DNA of 43,982 nt from Clostridia bacterium. Its GTDB lineage: Bacteria > Bacillota > Clostridia > Acetivibrionales > DSM-27016. Below the pieces are notes generated by a model, which was not told where the DNA came from, ran no database searches, and saw only the letters and a program-made list of their open reading frames with translations. The DNA lies in contig JAOAIJ010000014.1 in NCBI GenBank assembly GCA_026414765.1, forward strand, positions 1-43,982, given 5' to 3'. Below are positions 28,000 to 34,492 of the stretch, in pieces. Positions within the stretch are counted from its first letter, which is position 1; each line of letters starts with the position of its first letter. The position numbers were made by a program, and so were the translations under genes.

Positions 28000-29025
28000 T
28001 CACCTGATTTGCGCTTCATACCCATCGGGATTAATTCTGAAATCATCGGATTCACCTGTTATGAAACCTTTCATATATGCAGCCTTGCCCTTTACACTAT
28101 CCAGTATGCTCTCCTCGACATCCCAACTGAATTCTATTGATTTTCCCGGCTCAATGACAGTCTCCGTCAAAGCCATTATGAAAAGTTTATCTGAAGACCA
28201 TCTGTATAGAACCTCTTTATTTGAATCAAGCAAAGCAAAGTCAAACTTTTGTCCCGAGGAATGCTTGATGGTAACAGGGGTTTCTGAATTGTTTACAATC
28301 ATAAGCTTCAGCTTTAAGCTGTCCTCGCCTTTTTCTGCTACAGGTACTACCTGTACTTCCTCACTGAGCGACTTCAATACGTTTAGCAATCTGTAAGTTA
28401 CCATTACAGCTTCAGACCTTGTAGTTTTATGTTCCGGATGGAACATGTTTTTTCCTTTTCCCAATACAAGCTTCAGTAGCTGAGCCTTAATAAAATCGTT
28501 TTTATATGCAGGATTTATTTTATCTGCATCAGCAAAAGGCTCAGGCATCATTTTAATGAGCGAATAGTTTCCTCCTGTCTTATACTCCAGTGCATTAATA
28601 ATGTAGTGAACCATCTCATCTCGGGGCAAAGTATCATTGGGCCTGAACTTACCCTTGTAGTCGATTATATTCGCTGTTACCAGGTCAATCAGTGCAGATG
28701 CGTAAATATCCTCATTCTTCACGTCTTCGAAGTAGTCTTTGACATCTGGAGCTTTAAAATACATAATCTGGATTCCGAGCGCCTTATGAAGCATCATCAC
28801 GAATTCACTTCTCGTAATAGCTTTACCTGGAGTGAATTTACCGCTTTTGTCGGCAAAAATGCTTTTGTCGGCTACCTGGTTTATTGCTTCCTCTGCCCAA
28901 TGCTTGTCGATGTCGGTAAACTTCTTATCAGTCGCCTTGCTGTCCCCAGCTTCCTTTGCAAATGCTAAAGTACTGGAAGAAATAACTGCTAAGATCAGTA
29001 TGAATGCGATAATAATTTTCTTCAT
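28000..29025 (-). CDS. Secreted S-layer homology protein with BsuPI-like domain
   Basis: 341 residues from the ATG at 29025 (GGAGG upstream). A signal peptide (KKIIIAFILILAVISSSTLAFA) is followed by three SLH domains (about 35-85, 95-145, 155-210) with the typical starts FTDIDKHWAEEAI, FEDVKNEDIY and FADADKINPAYK and ITRSEFV-like motifs. SLH domains bind pyruvylated secondary cell-wall polymers. The C-terminal about 110 residues (KLMIVNNSETPVTIKHSSGQ, FDFALLD, SIEFSWDV) resemble the BsuPI intracellular proteinase inhibitor fold, here in an extracellular setting. It might inhibit a surface protease, but this is inferred from the fold only. It is transcribed alone. Confidence 0.85.
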   Translation of the reverse strand: MKKIIIAFILILAVISSSTLAFAKEAGDSKATDKKFTDIDKHWAEEAINQVADKSIFADKSGKFTPGKAITRSEFVMMLHKALGIQIMYFKAPDVKDYFEDVKNEDIYASALIDLVTANIIDYKGKFRPNDTLPRDEMVHYIINALEYKTGGNYSLIKMMPEPFADADKINPAYKNDFIKAQLLKLVLGKGKNMFHPEHKTTRSEAVMVTYRLLNVLKSLSEEVQVVPVAEKGEDSLKLKLMIVNNSETPVTIKHSSGQKFDFALLDSNKEVLYRWSSDKLFIMALTETVIEPGKSIEFSWDVEESILDSVKGKAAYMKGFITGESDDFRINPDGYEAQIR

Positions 29026-29259
29026 ATAAATACCTCCAATCAATAAGTAAACCACATATCTTGTTATCAGAAACCAGTGTTTTATTCTAAAAGCAAGTTC
29101 ATCATTTAAAATCTTTAAGCGCGCCTGATATTAAATGGTTAAAGAGAATTCTGTACTTTAATTCTCTCTATTTATTCTCTTTGTTTATTAGACTTATAGT
29201 AAGGCTATTTGTTCCGTAAAGTCATGTTAAGAAATTATTACATCCTTAAAATAATAAAA

Positions 29260-29299
29260 AACAACTGCATATGCAGGTTTAACCGCACGTGCAGCTGTT
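29260..29299 (-). terminator. Terminator of the lasso precursor/NHL transcript
   Basis: A stem of about 17 pairs (AACAGCTGCA with TGCAGTTGTT and an inner part, few G-T pairs and one mismatch) around TTAAA, followed by TTTTTT on the minus strand. It lies about 50 bases after the stop at 29349 and ends the transcription unit that begins at the lasso precursor. Confidence 0.85.
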
Positions 29300-29348
29300 A
29301 ATCGTAGAGTTACAGAAACATTCAATCAAAGTTATTGGATATTGCCGT

Positions 29349-29669
29349 TTACTTTATACTTTCAAACTGCAAAATCTCCAATGCCCTTTTAAAAGTAGTT
29401 GCCTGGTTTAGATCATATATGCCGGCTTTGATTTTCAAACCGTTTTCCTTCATATATTTCGCTAGTGATTCCCTTTCTTTCTTATCCAGCAGATCAATTT
29501 TTTCGACCGTTCTATAATCTGCTGTCTCACCGCTTTTTACCTCCAGGCGAAAGTGCTTGCCAATTTTCATTTCGTTTTTAGGCTTGAACAAGCCACTAAA
29601 ATTCATAAACAAAATACCTCCGGCAATTGAAACTATGAGGATTATAGCTAATAGTACTCTCTTTTTCAA
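29349..29669 (-). CDS. Small membrane-anchored protein, MltG/YceG-like fragment
   Basis: 106 residues from a TTG at 29669 with GGAGATG upstream (an in-frame TTG at 29687 is an alternative). One N-terminal membrane segment (VLLAIILIVSIAGGILFM) is followed by an extracytoplasmic part of about 75 residues. Its end, ENGLKIKAGIYDLNQATTF followed by RALEIL, resembles the LysM-like segment of endolytic transglycosylases (MltG/YceG) but lacks their catalytic domain. It lies 35 bases after the large NHL protein gene and shares its terminator, so it probably belongs to the same transcript. Function is unknown. Confidence 0.6.
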   Translation of the reverse strand: MKKRVLLAIILIVSIAGGILFMNFSGLFKPKNEMKIGKHFRLEVKSGETADYRTVEKIDLLDKKERESLAKYMKENGLKIKAGIYDLNQATTFKRALEILQFESIK

Positions 29670-29704
29670 CTTAACATCTCCGTTCAATCCAGGCTATGCG
29701 GATC

Positions 29705-32530
29705 TTATTCGCTGCCGGGTGTAATGAAGTCACCTGTTGCTCTGATATCCTCACCCGCATCAGCCGGTGTATACCCGTTCAGATCCTTCAAAAGATAATC
29801 TGCTATTGTTCCCTTGCCCGGTACGAGCTTTGGCAGTCCGTTCTCAACAATGGATTTGGTGTTTGGAGGCAGTGTCCAGTTGTGCTGCGACGTAGGCGAA
29901 GCAATACCAATACTCTGCAGAGCTTGTACCGCAACTGTCGTACAGTTGTTTGTCACCATATTATAGTCGCCGTTATAATTTATCATGAAATTGTATACTT
30001 TTTCTGCCTCTTCTGTAGTTATTTTATACTTTTTGCCTATATCCCACAAGCTTGTATTATCATCTCTTACTTCTCCATCCACGTCTGTCTTTAAAAGAAT
30101 TTCTTTTTGGGATAGAGCATTTTTAGGCCAGAAACCCTTATAGTATATACGTCCGTCACCAAAATCCACCCGAATAAATGTATGACCTACAGAACGCGCA
30201 CTGTTAAAATCAATAACAGTCCTGGTTCCCGGTACGGGCTGCTCTACCAATATTGCAACCGTAGGCTGCTTGATGATTTTGAAATCAGAAACTACTACTC
30301 CTGAATCAACGATCATATCTCCTACATCAGAAACAAGGACGCTTAATGTAACAGCTTTACCTTCATAGGCAGAAACATCAACTTCGACCTTTATTTCATC
30401 TGTGGATCCGTTAAACCCGGCTACACCAGCCTTCCATACCGATGTGTTCAGATTGCCCTTAGCCAGTACTTTAGCGCCTCCGGGGGTAATGAGCTTCACT
30501 ATGTAAGAATCATTAAACTGTGAGCCGTACCATGTAGGCCATTCATTGGAAACAAACTTTATCCTGCCTACAAGCTTCGCTGCATCTTTTTCAACCTTAA
30601 AAGTCTGCTGTAGTGTACCGTCAGCAACAGAATTCCCTGCAGTAGTTACTATGGCCGAATACCCTGGAGTGGCAGCAGCTAACGCCTGGACCGGTTCTTC
30701 TGCAGCAGCAAAAGACTGGACAGATTCTGCTGCCTTAAAGCTTTCGTTTTGTTCAGCCGCAAATTCTGACCTGGTAATTGTGCCTTCATCAGAAGTGCTT
30801 TCAGCCTGCGGTATTACACTTGTAAAAAATGCAGGGTCCGGTACTTCTTCCTGTTTCTCATCTACCTGTGGTTCCGGCGGAGTATCTTCATCAATGACAG
30901 GAGGATACTCTTCCGGAAATACCTGCTCTTTAGGTACGATGATAACATTGCTTGACGCTTCCCAACCATCCAGAGTCCCGGATGAGAAATCCCCATTTGT
31001 CAGCTTTTCCTGGATAACTATCGGTTTTTTTATAGTAATCTGTACAGAATTATGAGTTACATATGGAGTGATATAGGATATCTCCGTTCCGGAAGCAGCT
31101 GAAACCGGGTCAAATGCAGTTACCATGCAAGAACCGTCTGTAGGCAGTCCCAGGAGGCTGAAATCCCCATTTTCATTAGTAGTTGTTGTAGACTTTGCAT
31201 TGCTTTCTGCAAATTGGAGAGTAACTACAACATTGGCTGCTGTTTCTCCCGTATCAAATTTTACATTTCCCGTTACATTTCCGGCACCGGGAGTGGTCAT
31301 AATTAAAACAAAGTCAGCTTTGAGCTCCGATTCATTGATAAAACCGTCTATTGAACCTGAATAATTTTCATTAGTTGCAGTAATTACGAAATTTTCGTTT
31401 ACTGGTAAGTTATCAAAAATGACAGCTCCTGATTCGTTTGTGGTCCCCTGGTAGGTTGCCCCGGTGCTTACAACCGTGAGTGTAACACTTGAGCCGTTCA
31501 GAACGGTATTATCAGGAAGTTTAGTGATAACTGTAGCTGTTCCCGTGACCGGTATCAGAGTATCAGCTGCATACTGGATTTTAGCTGCGGTAGCATCAAC
31601 GACCCATATTGTATCCGATTTATCAATATTTACCCCTACAGGGCTTGTAAACAATCCTGCTGTAGTACCTTTTCCAGCAAATGTGAAATTATTGTTTACA
31701 CACTTTATATAACCTGATTGCCGTTCAGCGGCAAAAACATTTCCTAAGCTGTCTACACCCAATCCATACGGATAATTTGCAGAAAAACTACTTAAATACG
31801 AAAAATCTTTATCAAAACTCTGTACACGGTTATTGAAGGTATCACTTACCCATATATTATCCTCATTATCAATAGCCACATCATAGGGAGCTTTAAATTG
31901 TCCTTCTGCTGATCCGTTCATTCCAAAGGCTTTCCATGTTGCAGAAGCATCAGAGTTGTCAAACACACTAATACGATGATTATAAGTATCTGCTACATAA
32001 ACTACATTTCCTTTTACGTACACACCCATCGGCTTGTTGAACTGAAGCGGACCATTTCCTGAAATGCCGCCCCATACCTGCCATTCATCTGCTTCTATGG
32101 TTCCATTGGCATTATCATCCTTGAACCTTACAACCCGGTTGTTGTACGTATCAGCAACATAAACACGGTCTTGTCCATCAGTTGCTATACCACTTGGCTT
32201 GTAAAACTTCCCTACTTCAGAGCCATAAGTTCCGTAAGCTGTCAAAAACTTACCCGACTTATCAAACTTAACAATACGGTTATTGCCAAAGTCCGATATG
32301 TACAGGTTTCCGTTCGAGTCGACAGCCGAATCTGTCGGTCCATTGAACGGGGCGTTATTCCCAGTCACACTAAAGTATGAAAAATTAAGCTCAGGTTGAA
32401 TATTCGGAACAGAATCTGAATCTATTCCCAAATCACTGGCAAACAAAATATTGCCGGGTAAAAAAACAGTTGTCATCAAAATAAAAACCAAAAGACTGAC
32501 CAAAATTTTTCTTATTGCCCTATACCTCAC
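29705..32530 (-). CDS. Large secreted NHL-repeat protein with permuted papain-like C-terminal domain
   Basis: 941 residues from a GTG at 32530 (GGAGG 8 bases upstream; an in-frame GTG at 32557 is less likely). A signal peptide (ILVSLLVFILMTTVFLPGNILFA) is followed by about six NHL repeats forming a beta-propeller (about 55-330; for example GPTDSAVDSNGNLYISDFGN and PSGIATDGQDRVYVADTYNN). Two carboxypeptidase-regulatory-like beta-sandwich domains follow (about 335-410 and 415-500), then a Pro/Glu-rich linker (about 535-560) and a jelly-roll-like region (about 630-770). The C-terminus has His783 (GHTFIRVDF) and later Cys863 (NNCTTVAVQALQ), the His-before-Cys order of permuted NlpC/P60-like enzymes. 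The gene begins 24 bases after the lasso precursor stop without a terminator. A role in processing, retaining or sensing the lasso peptide is inferred from this position only. Confidence 0.8.
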   Translation of the reverse strand: MRYRAIRKILVSLLVFILMTTVFLPGNILFASDLGIDSDSVPNIQPELNFSYFSVTGNNAPFNGPTDSAVDSNGNLYISDFGNNRIVKFDKSGKFLTAYGTYGSEVGKFYKPSGIATDGQDRVYVADTYNNRVVRFKDDNANGTIEADEWQVWGGISGNGPLQFNKPMGVYVKGNVVYVADTYNHRISVFDNSDASATWKAFGMNGSAEGQFKAPYDVAIDNEDNIWVSDTFNNRVQSFDKDFSYLSSFSANYPYGLGVDSLGNVFAAERQSGYIKCVNNNFTFAGKGTTAGLFTSPVGVNIDKSDTIWVVDATAAKIQYAADTLIPVTGTATVITKLPDNTVLNGSSVTLTVVSTGATYQGTTNESGAVIFDNLPVNENFVITATNENYSGSIDGFINESELKADFVLIMTTPGAGNVTGNVKFDTGETAANVVVTLQFAESNAKSTTTTNENGDFSLLGLPTDGSCMVTAFDPVSAASGTEISYITPYVTHNSVQITIKKPIVIQEKLTNGDFSSGTLDGWEASSNVIIVPKEQVFPEEYPPVIDEDTPPEPQVDEKQEEVPDPAFFTSVIPQAESTSDEGTITRSEFAAEQNESFKAAESVQSFAAAEEPVQALAAATPGYSAIVTTAGNSVADGTLQQTFKVEKDAAKLVGRIKFVSNEWPTWYGSQFNDSYIVKLITPGGAKVLAKGNLNTSVWKAGVAGFNGSTDEIKVEVDVSAYEGKAVTLSVLVSDVGDMIVDSGVVVSDFKIIKQPTVAILVEQPVPGTRTVIDFNSARSVGHTFIRVDFGDGRIYYKGFWPKNALSQKEILLKTDVDGEVRDDNTSLWDIGKKYKITTEEAEKVYNFMINYNGDYNMVTNNCTTVAVQALQSIGIASPTSQHNWTLPPNTKSIVENGLPKLVPGKGTIADYLLKDLNGYTPADAGEDIRATGDFITPGSE

Positions 32531-32553
32531 TGAACAAGCCTCCTTTCCAATTT

Positions 32554-32688
32554 TCACGACCCGTATATTTCCGGTCCGTATTCGGGGTATGCCCCATCAA
32601 AATTCTCTCCAACCCACCCATTTTGGGTAAAATCCTCGAATTTCCCCAATTCTTTCAGAACCGGAACTTCATACTCTTTCTTTTGCAT
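32554..32688 (-). CDS. Lasso peptide precursor (44 residues)
   Basis: A short gene not found by length-limited ORF calling. The ATG at 32688 has AAAGGAG 8 bases upstream. The leader, MQKKEYEVPVLKELGKFEDF followed by TQ, has the lasso signature Y-x2-P-x-L-x3-G-x-F with a Thr just before the core (Y6, P9, L11, G15, F17, T21). The core is NGWVGENFD then GAYPEYGPEIYGS. The ring acceptor is most likely Asp31. It would close a 9-residue ring if the core starts at Asn23 (Thr at -2, the rule) or an 8-residue ring if it starts at Gly24. There are no cysteines. The last residue is Ser44, fitting C-terminal phosphorylation by the neighbouring kinase. Its promoter is at 32774-32802. Confidence 0.9.
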   Translation of the reverse strand: MQKKEYEVPVLKELGKFEDFTQNGWVGENFDGAYPEYGPEIYGS

Positions 32689-32714
32689 ACTAATACTCCT
32701 TTCACCTAAACTTT

Positions 32715-32763
32715 TTGGAATTACTTATTTCTTGGAATTCACTATTATTTACAAATAATTCCA
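32715..32763. repeat. TTGGAATT repeats in the lasso precursor leader
   Basis: TTGGAATT occurs at 32715-32722 and 32732-32739 in direct orientation, and AATTCCA at 32757-32763 in inverted orientation. All lie between the precursor -10 box and its start codon. The arms can pair as GGAATT/AATTCC in RNA. It may be an operator or an mRNA hairpin; the sequence alone does not decide. Confidence 0.45.
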
Positions 32764-32773
32764 TATATGTTAT

Positions 32774-32802
32774 ATTATATATACGAGAATTCCCATTGTC
32801 TA
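32774..32802 (-). promoter_or_regulatory. Promoter of the lasso precursor gene
   Basis: Minus strand TAGACA (32802-32797), a 17-base spacer and TATAAT (32779-32774). The leader is about 80 bases. On the plus strand a weaker TTGTCT (32796-32801), 16 bases and TAATTT would serve the maturation genes, so the two -35 boxes overlap. Confidence 0.7.
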
Positions 32803-32872
32803 GTACGCGCAGTAATATAATTTATTTCCCTGCTTCTGCTATATAAATGAAATCAGTTAAAGGAGTATACAA

Positions 32873-33133
32873 ATGAAGATTGTTGTCGAAAAGGAGATCA
32901 TTAAGACACGTTTGGATGATGAAATGGCAATACTCAACCAAAAGAATGGAAAGTATTTCAGTCTGAACAAAACCGGAATACGTATATTTGAACTTCTGCA
33001 GGAATGCGGAGAGACGGAAAAAGTCATTAATATAATGCTTGATGAGTATAGCATAGACGAAAGTCTATTAAGACGCGACTTTGACAATATTATGTCTCAA
33101 ATGTTGAAAGCAGAACTGGTGGTGCTGTCTTGA
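32873..33133 (+). CDS. Lasso leader-binding protein (PqqD-like RRE, B1)
   Basis: 86 residues, a stand-alone PqqD-family RiPP recognition element. Such proteins bind the precursor leader and present it to the leader peptidase. PqqD-type features are the N-terminal strands and the segment MAILNQKNGKYFSLNKTGIR, followed by a helical C-terminus (FELLQECGETEKV, DESLLRRDFDNIM). The ATG has AAAGGAG upstream. It overlaps the next gene by 4 bases (TTGA), indicating coupled translation. It is the first of three plus-strand lasso genes. Confidence 0.93.
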   Translation: MKIVVEKEIIKTRLDDEMAILNQKNGKYFSLNKTGIRIFELLQECGETEKVINIMLDEYSIDESLLRRDFDNIMSQMLKAELVVLS

Positions 33134-33540
33134 AAGCCATTACAGGCTTCCTTAAACTTTCACATCCTCAACGTTTAGTCGCTTTAAGGCTTTTATGGTA
33201 TATTATCCGTGCTGAATTTATTCTCCGGTTTATTCCTTATGCCACTGTGCAAAAAATTGTCTTTACAAAAAAGCCTTTACGCCGCCCCTCTTCTCCTGAA
33301 CCGCTGCATACTCTGAACTGCCATTTAAGATTATTGGACATGGTATGCAGGAACCTTCCATGGATTCCCACTTGCTTGCGAAAAGCAATTGCATTACATG
33401 ATTCACTGGCTGCACATGGTATAGATTCAACTATCAGAATCGGGGTCTGCCGCATACAAGGCAATCTGTCTGCCCATGCGTGGCTGGAATGCTGCAACCT
33501 GGAAGTGCTTAAAAACGGGACATATAGCTCACTATACTGA
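33130..33540 (+). CDS. Lasso leader peptidase (McjB/B2, transglutaminase-like)
   Basis: 136 residues, typical of split B2 proteins. It belongs to the microcin J25-processing family, a transglutaminase-like cysteine protease that removes the leader. The catalytic Cys82 is in WIPTCLRKAIALHDSL and His116 in NLSAHAWLE. DSTIRIGV before the His is also characteristic. The third acid is not certain. It starts with TTG inside the end of the B1 gene (4-base overlap). The kinase gene starts 37 bases downstream. Function assignment rests on motif and context together. Confidence 0.93.
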   Translation: MKAITGFLKLSHPQRLVALRLLWYIIRAEFILRFIPYATVQKIVFTKKPLRRPSSPEPLHTLNCHLRLLDMVCRNLPWIPTCLRKAIALHDSLAAHGIDSTIRIGVCRIQGNLSAHAWLECCNLEVLKNGTYSSLY

Positions 33541-33577
33541 TTTGAAAGCTGTACATATCCAACCATGGAGGGGTACT

Positions 33578-34492
33578 ATGCAAAAAAATGGATATAAAAT
33601 TCCTATCTACCGTGCATTCGGACTCAACATACAATGTGAACTGCCATCAGCACATACCTTTGGTATGGCCTGTGCGGGACAATCAGTTCCTGACGTTACC
33701 ATACGTGTTTCAGATGTACCTGTTGATCTGGAAAATGTATTTTATAAAGACAAGTTCATATCGGCATCTAGCGGGTGTATTCTGCTAAAAATAGAGGGGA
33801 TTGCCCGTTATCTTATTCGTGATGGGAAAGAAATTATTATACAAGTTGAGCCTGATGCTAGGGAAGGTGATGTAGCGACTTTTGCTTTCGGCTCCGCTTT
33901 GGGTACACTTTTATACCAACGCGGAATATTAGCCTTTCATGGCAGTGCTGTCCTGACTCCAAAAGGTGCTGTTATATTCACGGGTGAAAAAGGCGCAGGC
34001 AAGTCTACAACAGCTGCTGCCTTAAATGCAAAGGGACTGGATTTTATGTCCGACGATGTATGCGCTGTATATATAGAAGACGGTAAACCTATTCTTTACC
34101 CAGGCCTCTCACGGGCAAAGTTATCCATAGACAGCTACTCCCATATTAAAGGGTACGAGCCTGCTGAATCCCCCTTGTCTCCTGTATTGAAGAAGTATGG
34201 TGTTTCCTTCGGAAGCTGTATGAAGCCATCTCCTCTGCATGCGATTTGTGTTCTGGAAGCTGCTGTGGATAAGCCGGCGATTCGGAAGGTAAGTGGCGTC
34301 GAGCGCCTTTCATTATTATCCCGCCATATTTACCGCCCTTTGATTTATAAGCTTATAGCGCCTCCTTCGTTGCAATTCAGTCAATGCTCTGCCGTTTCAG
34401 CCAATGCGATTGCCATGCGTATTTATAGACCTGCCGATTACTGCATGATGGAAAGCTTTTTGGAACTGCTCCTGAATGCAGTTTTAGCTTAG
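33578..34492 (+). CDS. HPr-kinase-like lasso precursor kinase
   Basis: 304 residues from the ATG at 33578 (GGAGGGG upstream). It resembles the HPr kinase homologues found in paeninodin-type lasso clusters, which phosphorylate the C-terminal Ser of the precursor. The P-loop FTGEKGAGKSTTAA is at residues 136-144, preceded by ILAFHGSAV and followed by the Asp pair MSDDVCAV, as in HPrK. The C-terminal SRAKLSIDS and later parts are family-like. The precursor here ends in Ser, so the substrate is at hand. The TAG stop overlaps the stop of the convergent synthetase gene by 3 bases (TTAG). It is not the HPr kinase of carbon control: it lacks the usual HPrK N-terminal domain. Confidence 0.88.
   Translation: MQKNGYKIPIYRAFGLNIQCELPSAHTFGMACAGQSVPDVTIRVSDVPVDLENVFYKDKFISASSGCILLKIEGIARYLIRDGKEIIIQVEPDAREGDVATFAFGSALGTLLYQRGILAFHGSAVLTPKGAVIFTGEKGAGKSTTAAALNAKGLDFMSDDVCAVYIEDGKPILYPGLSRAKLSIDSYSHIKGYEPAESPLSPVLKKYGVSFGSCMKPSPLHAICVLEAAVDKPAIRKVSGVERLSLLSRHIYRPLIYKLIAPPSLQFSQCSAVSANAIAMRIYRPADYCMMESFLELLLNAVLA

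Noticed and set aside
33476-33577. An N-terminal extension of 34 residues on the lasso kinase
   Set aside because: It overlaps the end of the B2 gene in another frame, while the ATG at 33578 has a strong ribosome site and gives a family-like start.
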